From NCBI RefSeq assembly GCF_900343125.1, contig NZ_OPYL01000001.1:1-64000 (forward strand): a DNA stretch of 64,000 bases, written 5' to 3'. This document shows, piece after piece, positions 1-8,924 of the stretch; positions within the stretch are counted from its first letter, which is position 1; each line of letters begins with the position of its first letter. The notes below the pieces were generated by a model. It was not told the DNA's origin, made no database searches, and saw only the letters and a list, made by a program, of their open reading frames with translations. Source of the stretch: Dysgonomonas sp. Marseille-P4361 (GTDB taxonomy: Bacteria > Bacteroidota > Bacteroidia > Bacteroidales > Dysgonomonadaceae). A program made the position numbers and the translations under genes.

Positions 1-172
1 GATCCTGTCCTCAATTTATCAAAGTAAATTGACGGTAGTATTTTTCCCATACATATAAAATATGTATACTTGTACTACACTCTTGATGTTGTTATTTCAG
101 TTCCTTTAAAGATCGCTTTCTTTTTTCACCTCAGCCCCTTAGAACGTCGCCGTTTCAGTGCCAAAGCGGGTG
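1..172 (-). other. Leader of a stable-RNA operon (probable rRNA leader), cut by window edge
   Basis: This is the sequence downstream (leftward) of the promoter at 173-205. It has no ORF. Read on the minus strand it starts GC-rich (CACCCGC) and contains a CGCTTT...AAAGCG pairing, a short motif GCGATCTTTAAAGG and GTAGTACAAG, features I associate with Bacteroidales 16S leaders. It also has a perfect ATACATAT/ATATGTAT hairpin at 49-67. No rRNA sequence is reached before the edge, so the identity is inference; a tRNA cluster or another highly expressed RNA is the alternative. Confidence 0.4.
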
Positions 173-205
173 CAAAGATATGCAATGATTCAGTTTATTT
201 CCAAA
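173..205 (-). promoter_or_regulatory. Strong Bacteroidota promoter facing out of the left edge
   Basis: On the minus strand TTTG (202-205) is followed after exactly 21 nt by TATCTTTG (173-180). This is a full match to the primary sigma consensus of this phylum (TTTG, 19-21 nt, TAnnTTTG). The start region is GC-rich (CACCCGC), unusual in this AT-rich DNA and typical of growth-regulated rRNA promoters. Nothing leftward of it inside the window is a gene. The 206-355 stretch between it and ansA shows no further feature. Confidence 0.65.
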
Positions 206-355
206 TAAATTTCAAACTATTTTTTAATAAAATTGAAACTTTTTTGTAACAACCTATTTTAAAGCATGTTATAAAACACTTATATTTCAACAAAACTACT
301 GTCAATAAGAGATTCGAGCAATACCTACGTTTAGATATAGCAATAAATGATTGGT

Positions 356-1414
356 CTATTCTGTATCTTTTTCTTCCGGACGAGTCATTTCTCCAACTAA
401 AGGAATACTCATCCGACGTTTTATTTCGCTCGGATTATAATCGTGCCCTATAAGAAACATTAATTTAGCTACAGCTGATTCGAATGTAGAATCAAAGCCA
501 CTCACGACTCCAGCCTTCAACAATTCTCGTCCGGTTTCATACCTTTCCATATTAACCATCCCTATTTCACACTGAGTAATATTGACTATTACAACCCCTC
601 TGTCAACAGCTTCTTGAATTAACTTCAGAAACCATGGAGATAAGGGTGCATTTCCCGAACCGTAAGTTTCCAATATTATAGCTTGAATATCTTTCAATCC
701 AAGAACTGTCTCTACTATATACTTATTGATACCCGGAAACAACTTCAATGTAGCTATTCTTGTCTCTAAGTAATAATGAAAAATAGTCTTTTTCGTATAA
801 TCAGGTTGAAAGATTACCTTTTTGTCATATTTTATCTGAATCCCTGATTTTCCCAAGTTAGGATAGTTATAGGATTTAAAGGCATTAAAATTGTCTGCGT
901 TCACTTTTGTGGCTCGATTCCCTCTCAGCAAGTCATTTTGAAAGAAAATTGAAACTTCGGGCACAATTGGACGCCCATTTTCATCTTTATCAGCCGCTAT
1001 CTCAAGTGCTGTGATTAGATTTTCCTTGGCATCTGTCCTCAATTTTCCTATTGGAAGCTGAGAGCCAGTCAATACAATTGGCTTATGTAAGTTTTCGATC
1101 ATAAAACTTAAAGCCGAAGCTGTATATGCCATTGTATCGGTTCCGTGAAGAATAACAAAGCCATCGTATTTGTCATAGTTATCTTCTATGGTTCGTACCA
1201 TCTTTTTCCAATGCTCTGGTGTTATTTCGGAGGAATCTATAACCGGTTCGAAGACAATATGATCTACTTTAAATTTAAAGCGATCCATTTCCGGCATATG
1301 GCTATTTAAGTGAGAAAAATCGAAAGGCTCTAATGATCCTGTATCCGGATTTACAACCATTCCAATAGTACCTCCTGTGTATATTAGTAAAACGCGAGCA
1401 TTTATATCGATCAT
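356..1414 (-). CDS. ansA: Type I L-asparaginase
   Basis: Hydrolyses L-asparagine to aspartate and ammonia; type I enzymes are cytoplasmic, and no signal peptide is present. The N-terminal threonine motif YTGGTIG (catalytic Thr13) and the second active-site block HGTDTM (Thr92-Asp93) are both intact. A lysine in the central region and a C-terminal domain of usual size give 352 residues, the normal length of the family. It is the last gene leftward before the stable-RNA promoter and appears monocistronic: a promoter match lies just upstream at 1461-1494 and the next gene (TatD) ends 57 nt away. The product call is secure; the symbol follows E. coli ansA. Confidence 0.93.
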   Translation of the reverse strand: MIDINARVLLIYTGGTIGMVVNPDTGSLEPFDFSHLNSHMPEMDRFKFKVDHIVFEPVIDSSEITPEHWKKMVRTIEDNYDKYDGFVILHGTDTMAYTASALSFMIENLHKPIVLTGSQLPIGKLRTDAKENLITALEIAADKDENGRPIVPEVSIFFQNDLLRGNRATKVNADNFNAFKSYNYPNLGKSGIQIKYDKKVIFQPDYTKKTIFHYYLETRIATLKLFPGINKYIVETVLGLKDIQAIILETYGSGNAPLSPWFLKLIQEAVDRGVVIVNITQCEIGMVNMERYETGRELLKAGVVSGFDSTFESAVAKLMFLIGHDYNPSEIKRRMSIPLVGEMTRPEEKDTE

Positions 1415-1460
1415 TTATGTTTATGTTAAATTAATAGACATTGGGAAACAAATGAAGATG

Positions 1461-1494
1461 CAAAGATATATCATTTTGTCAAACCAAAGGCAAA
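1461..1494 (-). promoter_or_regulatory. Promoter for ansA
   Basis: Minus-strand TATCTTTG (1461-1468), preceded 22 nt upstream by TTTG (1491-1494). The expected start point is about 40 nt before the ansA ATG at 1414. It lies over the 3' end of the TatD-type gene. Confidence 0.5.
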
Positions 1495-2139
1495 TTTACT
1501 CATATTCCCTAGCATCCTGAAAGCAAATTGATTAAAATCGAACCCCAGACTCATAGAAACCTGCTTATAAATAGCTTCAATCGATTTGCTTGATTCATCC
1601 GTTTCACAAAAAAGAGAGTTCACGGGTATATGCTTTAACGACTCAAGATTGAACTTCTCTCCAATAGACAAATAAAAACCTAAAGAAACGAGCTGCTTTG
1701 TCTGCTCAACTCCACCTCTATATCCATGTATTATCCACGGAATATCAGTTTTCACTCCCTTTTTCAGAGCAACTAATTCATCCCAAGCCTTTACACAATG
1801 AATAATTAAGGGTTTTCCATATTTATTTGCTAAGCTAATTTGCTCTTCAAACACTTCGATTTGTAAATTTAGATCAGGACCTTTCAATTTATCTAACCCC
1901 ACTTCTCCTACTGCTACAACTCTATCGTGTTTGATAATTTCTTCCAAAGACTTCAATCTCTCTGTTTTTCCATCTACATACCATGGATGAATTCCACAAG
2001 AAAACCAAGTTGATTCATTTGCAGACTTACTCAAATCATTAAAATCCTCAGGAAAAGTATTTAATATACTTTTTATATCAATCAAACCTCCCTTAGTATA
2101 AGGTTTTACATTATGGGTATGAATATCAAATAGAGTCAT
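1471..2139 (-). CDS. TatD-family metal-dependent hydrolase (putative DNase)
   Basis: TatD proteins are TIM-barrel metallohydrolases with 3'-5' exonuclease or deoxyribonuclease activity. All metal-ligand blocks are visible in order: DIHTH (His7, His9), GEVGLD, LIIHC, WIIHG and CETDES. At 222 residues it is about 40 shorter than classic TatD (about 260), with shortened loops rather than a missing motif; this short form is common in Bacteroidales. It is cytoplasmic, with no signal peptide. The substrate is not predictable. It sits downstream of the folE terminator (2167-2198), so it is probably transcribed separately. Confidence 0.85.
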   Translation of the reverse strand: MTLFDIHTHNVKPYTKGGLIDIKSILNTFPEDFNDLSKSANESTWFSCGIHPWYVDGKTERLKSLEEIIKHDRVVAVGEVGLDKLKGPDLNLQIEVFEEQISLANKYGKPLIIHCVKAWDELVALKKGVKTDIPWIIHGYRGGVEQTKQLVSLGFYLSIGEKFNLESLKHIPVNSLFCETDESSKSIEAIYKQVSMSLGFDFNQFAFRMLGNMSKFAFGLTK

Positions 2140-2166
2140 ATTAAATTAAGAAGTATAATTATAAAA

Positions 2167-2198
2167 AAAACGAGGTAAACCCTACAGGGAAAACCTCG
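2167..2198 (-). terminator. Intrinsic terminator after folE
   Basis: On the minus strand CGAGGT...ACCTCG, with an inner CCCTGTAGGG helix, is followed by a run of eight T residues. It starts about 20 nt after the folE stop. Confidence 0.85.
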
Positions 2199-2219
2199 CT
2201 ATATTCGATATATCAAAAA

Positions 2220-2783
2220 TTATCGTATGAGGTTAATGAATTCTTCTCTTGTTTTCGCCTGATTAAAAACACCTGTAAAATCGGACGTCGTAGTCGTTGA
2301 ATTTTGCTTTTCAACACCTCTCATCTGCATACACATGTGCTGTGCCTCAATAACAACCATTACTCCCAGAGGGTTCAATGTTTTTTGAATACACTCTTTT
2401 ATCTGCAATGTCATACGTTCCTGCACTTGCAGTCGGCGTGCAAACACATCTACGACCCTTGCTATTTTGCTCAGACCTGTTATATGACCATTAGGGATAT
2501 AAGCTACATGAGCCTTACCCCAAAAAGGAAGCATATGATGTTCACAAAGTGAATAGAAATCAATATCTTTTACGATTACCATTTGCCTGTAATCTTCTTT
2601 AAAGAGCGCTTTATTCAGTATCTCTTCCGGGCTCTCATGATAACCTTTTGTCAAAAAGCGCATTGCTTTAGCGACCCTATCAGGCGTAGCCAGTAAACCT
2701 TCTCTATCGACATCCTCTCCCAAAAGATTGATAATTTCCTTATAATGGCTTGCTAGCGCCTTAATATTTTGTTCTTCTTGCAT
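2220..2783 (-). CDS. folE: GTP cyclohydrolase I
   Basis: Converts GTP to 7,8-dihydroneopterin triphosphate, the first step of folate (and queuosine-type) synthesis. The zinc site is complete: Cys80 and His83 in SLCEHH, and Cys151 in HMCMQMRGV. The QMRGV GTP-binding stretch follows. The length of 187 residues is normal for the homodecameric bacterial enzyme. It is the last gene of the leftward run DUF1599, BT_3928-type, tpiA, SPOR protein, folE, an order I recognise from Bacteroides, and ends at a strong terminator. The SPOR gene ends 26 nt upstream of its start. Confidence 0.96.
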   Translation of the reverse strand: MQEEQNIKALASHYKEIINLLGEDVDREGLLATPDRVAKAMRFLTKGYHESPEEILNKALFKEDYRQMVIVKDIDFYSLCEHHMLPFWGKAHVAYIPNGHITGLSKIARVVDVFARRLQVQERMTLQIKECIQKTLNPLGVMVVIEAQHMCMQMRGVEKQNSTTTTSDFTGVFNQAKTREEFINLIR

Positions 2784-2809
2784 TATGAAGATTATTTCTT
2801 TCTGTTTTA

Positions 2810-3313
2810 TTATTTATTTATCGGGCGCTTAACCTCGTCGGCAACCTCGTACATTTCCTTGGCCAAGCCCGGCAATGCATTCTTCATTTCCTGAAGGACC
2901 AACAAGGCATCTTCTCTGGTAAGGAAGTTACCTACCCTTAACCTCCAAAATGGAGACTGGAACTTCACATCTGCTTCTAACTCCGGGAAAGCTTCTTTCA
3001 CTTGTGCTCGTCTAGACTCTGCTTCTCTTTTCGATCTCTGTTGATTATTGCCTGAGTAAACCTGAATTTTGAATCCTCTCACTTTTTCATAATCAGCATT
3101 AGGATCTATAGCTCCCACTTTTTGAAAAGCTATATCTGTTTCTTGACGAACTGCTACCTCTCCCTGAATTGCTTCATCTTGCATTACCATAACATTACCT
3201 TTTCCCCATTTAGAAGAGTTTATCTCGTCAACAATGGTTTTTCCTCCATCTTGAGCAATAGCATTAATAGACAAAAGGCTCAATGCAATAATAATGTGAA
3301 GTATTTTTTTCAT
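2810..3313 (-). CDS. Secreted SPOR-domain protein
   Basis: A 167-residue protein with a signal peptide ([20 protein letters not shown], cleavage near AQD) and a C-terminal SPOR domain from about residue 85 (GFKIQVYSG to the end). SPOR domains bind denuded peptidoglycan glycan strands, often at the division septum, so a periplasmic cell-wall role is likely. I chose the internal ATG at 3313, not the in-frame codon at 3358, because only it places the hydrophobic segment at the N-terminus and because 3358 lies inside the tpiA terminator. The middle part (30-80) has no recognisable domain. The exact function is unknown. Confidence 0.8.
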   Translation of the reverse strand: MKKILHIIIALSLLSINAIAQDGGKTIVDEINSSKWGKGNVMVMQDEAIQGEVAVRQETDIAFQKVGAIDPNADYEKVRGFKIQVYSGNNQQRSKREAESRRAQVKEAFPELEADVKFQSPFWRLRVGNFLTREDALLVLQEMKNALPGLAKEMYEVADEVKRPINK

Positions 3314-3330
3314 TTTCGTTGTATAAAAGA

Positions 3331-3364
3331 TAATTTGTGGAAGAATAAACTCTTCCACAAATTA
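3331..3364 (-). terminator. Perfect hairpin between tpiA and the SPOR gene
   Basis: A 13-14 bp perfect inverted repeat, (T)AATTTGTGGAAGA and TCTTCCACAAATT(A), with a 6-nt loop, begins 14 nt after the tpiA stop. On the minus strand the 3' flank is only moderately T-rich (ATCTTTTATAC), so termination may be partial with read-through into SPOR and folE. Confidence 0.65.
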
Positions 3365-3377
3365 TTATTGTTTAAAA

Positions 3378-4124
3378 TTAAAATCCTTCGATAACAGGAA
3401 TAAATTTCTCAACGTCTAGAGATGCACCACCAATAAGACCTCCATCGATATCAGGGCAAGAGAATAGTTCTTTAGCATTTCCTCCATTTGCACTACCTCC
3501 GTATAGAATAGAAGTATTGTCAGCTACTTCTTTACCATATTTTTCAGCGATAGTTTCACGGATAAATGCATGCATTTCCTGAGCTTGAGCCGAAGTAGCA
3601 GTAAGACCTGTTCCAATAGCCCATACCGGTTCGTATGCAATTACTATTTTAGAGAAATCTTCTGCTGAAAGTTCGAAAAGAGCATTTACTGTTTGACTTT
3701 TAACTACATCAAAATGTACGTTTTTCTCTCTTTCTTCTTTTGTTTCTCCAATACAGAAAATCGGACTTAAGCCATTTTCCAGAGCAAGTAATACTTTTTC
3801 TTTCAAGATAGCATCAGTTTCTCCGTAATAAGAACGACGCTCTGAGTGTCCTAATATTACATATTTTGCACCAGTAGAAGCTACCATAGCTGCTGATACT
3901 TCCCCTGTATATGCTCCAGAAGCTTTATCTGCACAGTTTTGAGCAGCAACATTAAGTTTTGTAGCTGATGCTACACTAGCCAAATGAATAAACGGAGTAC
4001 CTACGATTACTTCGCATTTCAAAGTTTTACCAGCAAGAGCAGCTTCTAGGGCTTTAGCAAACTCTACACCCTCTTGCAAACTTTTGTTCATTTTCCAGTT
4101 TCCTGCAACAATATTCTTTCTCAT
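3378..4124 (-). CDS. tpiA: Triosephosphate isomerase
   Basis: Interconverts dihydroxyacetone phosphate and glyceraldehyde 3-phosphate in glycolysis. All catalytic residues are in place: Lys11 in NWKMNK, His93 in GHSERR, and Glu165 in [11 protein letters not shown]. The phosphate-binding loop YGGSANGGN is near the C-terminus. At 248 residues it has the standard length. It is cytoplasmic. The BT_3928-type gene ends 33 nt upstream on the same strand, so the two are probably co-transcribed. Confidence 0.98.
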   Translation of the reverse strand: MRKNIVAGNWKMNKSLQEGVEFAKALEAALAGKTLKCEVIVGTPFIHLASVASATKLNVAAQNCADKASGAYTGEVSAAMVASTGAKYVILGHSERRSYYGETDAILKEKVLLALENGLSPIFCIGETKEEREKNVHFDVVKSQTVNALFELSAEDFSKIVIAYEPVWAIGTGLTATSAQAQEMHAFIRETIAEKYGKEVADNTSILYGGSANGGNAKELFSCPDIDGGLIGGASLDVEKFIPVIEGF

Positions 4125-4157
4125 AATTTTTTAATTATTTATAATTGTGATACTAAT

Positions 4158-5498
4158 TTATTCTAAAACGGATTCATCTTTTTCTTTATCGGGCTTCTCT
4201 TCGTAACCCCTCCTATTGTAAACTAGGAAATCCAAAACCTTTAGGGTCAACAAAGGAACGAAAAATATAGCACAGATATAGAATAGTTTTTTCTTATTTT
4301 CTTTTTCAGTGTCTTCCATCTTCCCAAACTCAAGTTCGGCCAATGGTTTATTTAGCTCCGATTCACTTGGCACAGCGATATCAGCCCACTTATTAACAAC
4401 AACACCATCTTTCAACAGAATTAATCCGGGATTGGAACGTATAATTGTTTTCAATGTTCTCTCATCCATAGTACAGAAATCGAAATTAATCGTATTTATA
4501 TCTGCCCATTCAATTATACCATCTGTAGTAGATGATGTCAAACAATAAAAACGATAACCATTGTCTGTAGCGTATGCTTCTATATCTTCGAAACTACTAA
4601 GATAGGAGATATTTATATCTTCCAGCAAAGGAGACACCATCAAAAAAACATAATTAGAGTCAGACAAGACAGCCTCTGTTATATCTTCTTGAGCTACAAT
4701 TTCCGTCCTGGAAGCATTTAATTCTAGTTTATTTATAACAAAATCTTTGATAGGAGATACTTCTCCTTCTTTTATTGTCTTTGAATCCATACGAACAAAA
4801 GTCCAGGTACTATCTTCCCAAGGATAATTCTCTTCTGTAAATTCTTTTTCTACGCCATCTTTCTCGTACACCAACACGACTTGTTCTTCACGCCCTTTAC
4901 CTTCATCAATATTTTTCAATTCTGCTATGTTTGCTCCTACTTTATAAGGGCGAAAATCAAATACCGGATCATAGAGATAATTGTAGAAAACAAATAAACC
5001 TATAAACACAAAAATATACAAGAATGCCAACCAGTATGATTTTCCTGTAAAGATGTTACTTATACGTTCCGGATAGACAAATACTATAATAGAACAGATG
5101 AGTAGAACTATATTTTTGTAAAATGTTTGCCAATTACTTATTATCAGGAAATCTCCAAAGCAGCCACAATCTTCAACAGGATCTGTTATTGCCAAATATA
5201 AGGTCAGAAGAGTCATAAAACTCATGACAAGCAACATCAGGCGAGAGTTCCACTTTCGGTAAAGGCCAAACAACATACATGCTCCCATAGCAAATTCCAA
5301 TCCACACAGTAGAACTGAACCCGGGAGAGATAAGAACGAAAGAGAGGATAAATTAAAAGCCGAAAGATAATCCGTAATTTTGTAGGCTGTACCGAACGGA
5401 TCTACAGCTTTCACAAAACCCGAGAATATAAATGTAACACCTAGTAGTACTCTAGATATTTCGACCAAGACTTTTATGACTGCATCTTTCTTGCTCAT
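4158..5498 (-). CDS. BT_3928-family membrane protein (DoxX/MauE-like)
   Basis: The N-terminal ~170 residues hold four to five membrane helices of the DoxX/MauE type, with the typical start FSGFVKAVDPFG and a CGCFG loop like that of MauE-family proteins. These are linked to redox or disulfide maturation in other bacteria. A soluble extracytoplasmic part of about 210 residues follows, then one more helix near residue 405 and a charged cytoplasmic tail. This two-part architecture of about 446 residues is a conserved Bacteroidales family located beside tpiA. Its biochemical role is not established. Only 7 nt separate it from the DUF1599 gene, so it sits in one transcription unit with it. Confidence 0.8.
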   Translation of the reverse strand: MSKKDAVIKVLVEISRVLLGVTFIFSGFVKAVDPFGTAYKITDYLSAFNLSSLSFLSLPGSVLLCGLEFAMGACMLFGLYRKWNSRLMLLVMSFMTLLTLYLAITDPVEDCGCFGDFLIISNWQTFYKNIVLLICSIIVFVYPERISNIFTGKSYWLAFLYIFVFIGLFVFYNYLYDPVFDFRPYKVGANIAELKNIDEGKGREEQVVLVYEKDGVEKEFTEENYPWEDSTWTFVRMDSKTIKEGEVSPIKDFVINKLELNASRTEIVAQEDITEAVLSDSNYVFLMVSPLLEDINISYLSSFEDIEAYATDNGYRFYCLTSSTTDGIIEWADINTINFDFCTMDERTLKTIIRSNPGLILLKDGVVVNKWADIAVPSESELNKPLAELEFGKMEDTEKENKKKLFYICAIFFVPLLTLKVLDFLVYNRRGYEEKPDKEKDESVLE

Positions 5499-5505
5499 TT
5501 AAAGA

Positions 5506-6057
5506 CTATTCTTCTTTATCTGAAAATTTCAATTTAATCAAACCGAATAAAGAATAATTCACCATATCCATGTAGTTTGCATCGATACCTTCCGAAACAA
5601 TTGTTTCCCCTTTATTCTCTTCTATTTGTTTTGTTCTATATATTTTAGTCAGAATAAGATCAGTGTACGAACTTATACGCATAGCCCTCCAGGCTTCATC
5701 ATAATCATGATTTTTGGCATACATAAGTTCTTTTGTCTGCGTCATATACTTATCATATAACTCCAACACTTTATCTTCGTCCAAATCAACACTATCTGCA
5801 TAACCCAATGCAAGTTGGATCTGACCTATTATTCCATAATTAACGATACCTATGAACTCAGAAGCAATGCCTTCATCTATTAGGCTTACCCCTTTTTCTT
5901 CAATACTTCTTATACGTTTAGCTTTGATCAGGATTTGGTCTGTAACTGACTGTGGACGGAGTATACGCCACGAAGCGCCATAATCTTTCAGCTTCTTTGC
6001 AAAAAGACTTCTGCATTCTGCTATTACAATTTCAAATTGTTGTTTGGTATCCAGCAT
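5506..6057 (-). CDS. DUF1599 protein with internal duplication
   Basis: A 183-residue soluble protein built of two homologous halves. The first half has KDYGASWRILRPQSVTDQI and a later EGIASEFIGIVNYGIIG. The second has HDYDEAWRAMRISSYTDLI and EGIDANYMDMVNYSLFG. DUF1599 is a Bacteroidota family of unknown function; the repeated acidic and hydrophobic pattern suggests an all-alpha fold. It is the first gene of the leftward tpiA/folE run. A TAnnTTTG element (TACCTTTG on the minus strand, 6080-6087) lies 23 nt upstream, without a clear TTTG partner. Confidence 0.85.
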   Translation of the reverse strand: MLDTKQQFEIVIAECRSLFAKKLKDYGASWRILRPQSVTDQILIKAKRIRSIEEKGVSLIDEGIASEFIGIVNYGIIGQIQLALGYADSVDLDEDKVLELYDKYMTQTKELMYAKNHDYDEAWRAMRISSYTDLILTKIYRTKQIEENKGETIVSEGIDANYMDMVNYSLFGLIKLKFSDKEE

Positions 6058-6185
6058 ATTTCTTTCTCTATTTTGAGGCTACAAAGGTATGAAAAATACT
6101 TCAATGTATTGAGACGCATTACGATCAATTAAGATTCTTTCTACAGCAATCACATAGTGTTAATTAGAAAGTTTATACAAAAAAG

Positions 6186-6225
6186 AAACAGATTAAATAC
6201 TCATTACTTCATACTTAATCTGTTT
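6186..6225 (-). terminator. Intrinsic terminator after ssb
   Basis: The inverted repeat AAACAGATTAA / TTAATCTGTTT with an 18-nt loop is followed on the minus strand by CTTTTTT. It lies 22 nt beyond the ssb stop. Confidence 0.75.
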
Positions 6226-6247
6226 TATGCTCTTTCAATCCTATTCA

Positions 6248-6709
6248 TTAAAAAGGAAGATCATCCTCTTCTTGAATATTAGGCGCACTATAATTAGTGT
6301 TAGTCGAAAACGATTCATTACTTCCTTGAGTTGGGTAAGGCGGATTATCAGATCCAAACTCAGCACCCTCGCGTCTTCTGCTTCCTAACAGTTCCAAGTT
6401 ATCCGCATATATTTCGTTCACATAGCGTTTAACCCCGTTAGCGTCATCATAAGTTCGAGAACGGATCTTTCCTTCGATATATACCTGAACCCCTTTTTTC
6501 ACAAATTGTTCTGCTACTTTAGCCAAGCCTCGCCAACAAACTATATTGTGCCATTCTGTTCGATCCGGAATTTGAGTTCCATTAGCAGCAGTGTACCCCC
6601 TTTCGGTAGTTGCCAGTGTAAAATTGGCTACAACACTACCATTGTCAAAATATTTAACATCGGGATCTTTCCCTACATTCCCTATCAATATTACTTTATT
6701 TACTGACAT
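6248..6709 (-). CDS. ssb: Single-stranded DNA-binding protein
   Basis: A 153-residue SSB. The N-terminal OB fold (residues 1-105) starts MSVNKVILIGNVGKDP and contains the WHN block (TEWHNIVCW) that contacts ssDNA. A flexible Ser/Asn/Pro linker follows, and the acidic tip EEDDLPF ends the protein; this tip recruits replication and repair partners. It acts as a tetramer in replication, recombination and repair. It is flanked by its own terminator and by a minus-strand TATATTTG element at 6737-6744, so it is probably monocistronic. Confidence 0.96.
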   Translation of the reverse strand: MSVNKVILIGNVGKDPDVKYFDNGSVVANFTLATTERGYTAANGTQIPDRTEWHNIVCWRGLAKVAEQFVKKGVQVYIEGKIRSRTYDDANGVKRYVNEIYADNLELLGSRRREGAEFGSDNPPYPTQGSNESFSTNTNYSAPNIQEEDDLPF

Positions 6710-6807
6710 CTTTTTCTTTCTTAATTAGACTTTTCACAAATATAGAAAAAACTTTGAAACAGAAAACACTTGTATAGACTTAGTATTATTTTCTAAACAA
6801 AAAAAAG

Positions 6808-6831
6808 GAGAAGTGTAGATCTACACTTCTC
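6808..6831 (-). terminator. 24-nt perfect palindrome terminator of the sigma/Dma-like operon
   Basis: GAGAAGTGTAGA/TCTACACTTCTC is a gapless perfect palindrome, followed on the minus strand by CC and a long T run (6798-6806 are all A on the plus strand). It lies 34 nt after the stop of the NigD-like gene. Confidence 0.85.
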
Positions 6832-6864
6832 TTAACAATCATTAATTATATTATTCTCAGATTA

Positions 6865-7674
6865 TTATTCTTCAACGAAAATCATACCATAAACCGGCTC
6901 TGACCCTGAGGTATAGAATGTTCCCAAATAAGAAACAGTTGGTTCTTTATCCGCATCTTTGATATATCTGAATTTGATCAGAACATTTGCAACCTTCTTC
7001 CCTTCCACTTCTTCTTTATAAGTAGGACGATACATTTCTCTGAATTGCTTCAAAGATCCAAAAGCACTCAATGTTTCGTTTTTAGGATCCTTAGACACAC
7101 CACTCTTCAATGTTTTAACAAAACGAACATCAATTATAGCTTGATTTTCTTTAAGTGCTTGCCCGTTTTCGAATTGGTTATCTCTGTCATAGTAATAATA
7201 CGCCTCTATTTCATCACCTTCTTTCTTCGACACATTATAAGATATCTGCCAATTATCATCAAAGACATCTTTATATGGATCCCATGCGCCTATAGCAATA
7301 CTTTTAGGGTTAATAGTATCATTTATCTGAAATTCGGGAACATTAGAGTAAGGCTCTCCTAAATAAGATTTAGCTATAGGCACTGGCTCATTTTCCACTA
7401 GATCGAATCTCTCTGCTATTGCTGCATATCCGCCTCCACTATAACTCGCTTTATATGATACATAATAAGCTCGCCCTACAGTCAATGTACTCACTTTATC
7501 CGCCTTTACAGGACCAGATCTCAAAGTCATTGCATATTTACCAATCTGATCGTCTTCTCTGATGTAAGCAAAATCACCTGACACCTCCATATAATTATCT
7601 CCATCTCCTAAACACGATGTCAGCATAGAGATTGCAAATAATACACTTGCTACCTTAATAAAAATAGTTTTCAT
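6865..7674 (-). CDS. NigD-like lipoprotein
   Basis: A 269-residue lipoprotein with a signal peptide ending LFAISMLTSC; lipidation is expected at Cys21, followed by LGDGDN. The body resembles NigD-like proteins of Bacteroides (two beta-rich domains of unknown role). I chose the ATG at 7674 because it starts the signal peptide; the upstream in-frame extension to 7707 would bury it and overlap the barrel gene. It is the third gene of an operon, 22 nt after the trans-envelope protein gene, and the terminator at 6808 closes the unit. A periplasmic or outer-membrane partner of the upstream anti-sigma protein is a reasonable inference. Confidence 0.65.
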   Translation of the reverse strand: MKTIFIKVASVLFAISMLTSCLGDGDNYMEVSGDFAYIREDDQIGKYAMTLRSGPVKADKVSTLTVGRAYYVSYKASYSGGGYAAIAERFDLVENEPVPIAKSYLGEPYSNVPEFQINDTINPKSIAIGAWDPYKDVFDDNWQISYNVSKKEGDEIEAYYYYDRDNQFENGQALKENQAIIDVRFVKTLKSGVSKDPKNETLSAFGSLKQFREMYRPTYKEEVEGKKVANVLIKFRYIKDADKEPTVSYLGTFYTSGSEPVYGMIFVEE

Positions 7675-7696
7675 TTTTTTACGTCTGTAATAAAAG

Positions 7697-8923
7697 TTAA
7701 AATTCATACTTTACACCCAGATTTAAGTCCAGCTGGGTTTTCTTATCAGAGTATATTGTTCGGTATTTATTATTTGCGTCGAAATAATAAACACCTCCTA
7801 TCGCACCGTAAATATACAACTTTTTATATAAAGGATATGCAACTCCAAGTTTTGTTCTTACAGAAAATTGCGGATTAGTTTGTTTTAAGTGTTTTTTAAT
7901 GTAATAAGGCTCGTCATAAAATATGTCCTCACTAATAGTATTTTCTCCATTTGGTTGCGGAAGATCGAGATGACTAATATATCTACCTTTAACATCTTTT
8001 TGCATCATACCTCCAAGAGAAAGATAAAATTTAGCCCCTCCAACTTTGTAAAAGGTATAATTCAAAGCTACAGGAATACCTATATAATCGAAAGACTGAG
8101 TCTCTCTTATATTATACTGACTGGCGGAAGTCACCTCTGACGAAAGGAGTGTATAAACCAATCCTGTTTCGATACTTAAACTAGGACTAATCTCTTTTTC
8201 AACAGTTACACCAAATGACAAAGGCTTATTGTGTTTAAGAATAAATTCATTTCCTTCCGCATCAAGAATATCCAGAAATTCTTTACCTCTGTTTTTTTGA
8301 GACAAAAGCATATCTCCTCCAGCATCTTTTTTAGTATAACCAGTTAGCCCTATTTCTGACACAACTCCAATAGATACCCCTCGACCTTTTTCCTCCTCTC
8401 GAATAGGAATGATACGTATTTCATCTTCAGGTCTAACTTTTGTCGGCTCTTCTTTTTTCTCTATTACCGGTTCTTCTTCCCTATCTTGAATCTCTATTTT
8501 CTGCTCTATATTTTCCTCTTCAACTAGCGCAGGCTCTGCAATCGCTCTTGCCTTCACTTTAGAGTTAACCATAGGCTCTACCTGAACAGTATCCTCTTCC
8601 AGGACCTCCACTGAATCACCTTCAACTATTGTCTCTGTTTTGGATGGTTCTTCTAATACTATTTTAGGATCCTCTCTGTTAAAAAAGAATATCCCCATAG
8701 CGATTGCCGCCGTTATTCCAACAACTGTTAGTATGGTTTTAAGTGAAGAGGAGTTTCCTGCAGATGATGATGAATTTGAGCTTGAAGAAGAATCTGTAGC
8801 CGGTGTAGACTCAGCAGACAAAAGCTGATCTAGTCCACCCCATACTGAGGCAGGCACATCTGGCTCAAAGCTTCCTAACTTTGAGGAGAATAGATCTTTT
8901 ATTTTGTCTTTTCCTACATCCAT
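7697..8923 (-). CDS. Dma-like trans-envelope anti-sigma protein (inner-membrane helix plus outer-membrane barrel)
   Basis: Four parts are visible in 408 residues. Residues 1-40 are cytoplasmic with the motif FEPDVPASVWGGLDQLL, typical of N-terminal anti-sigma regions. A Ser-rich linker (41-60) follows, then one membrane helix (about 61-81, LKTILTVVGITAAIAMGIFF). A long Glu-rich periplasmic spacer (82-180) leads to a C-terminal beta-barrel (about 183-408) ending in KYEF, an aromatic barrel terminus. This matches the dual membrane-spanning anti-sigma (Dma) family described in Bacteroides thetaiotaomicron, which holds an ECF sigma factor and affects vesicle formation. The sigma gene lies 1 nt upstream, which supports the pairing. 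The specific signal is unknown. Confidence 0.75.
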   Translation of the reverse strand: MDVGKDKIKDLFSSKLGSFEPDVPASVWGGLDQLLSAESTPATDSSSSSNSSSSAGNSSSLKTILTVVGITAAIAMGIFFFNREDPKIVLEEPSKTETIVEGDSVEVLEEDTVQVEPMVNSKVKARAIAEPALVEEENIEQKIEIQDREEEPVIEKKEEPTKVRPEDEIRIIPIREEEKGRGVSIGVVSEIGLTGYTKKDAGGDMLLSQKNRGKEFLDILDAEGNEFILKHNKPLSFGVTVEKEISPSLSIETGLVYTLLSSEVTSASQYNIRETQSFDYIGIPVALNYTFYKVGGAKFYLSLGGMMQKDVKGRYISHLDLPQPNGENTISEDIFYDEPYYIKKHLKQTNPQFSVRTKLGVAYPLYKKLYIYGAIGGVYYFDANNKYRTIYSDKKTQLDLNLGVKYEF

Positions 8924-8924
8924 C

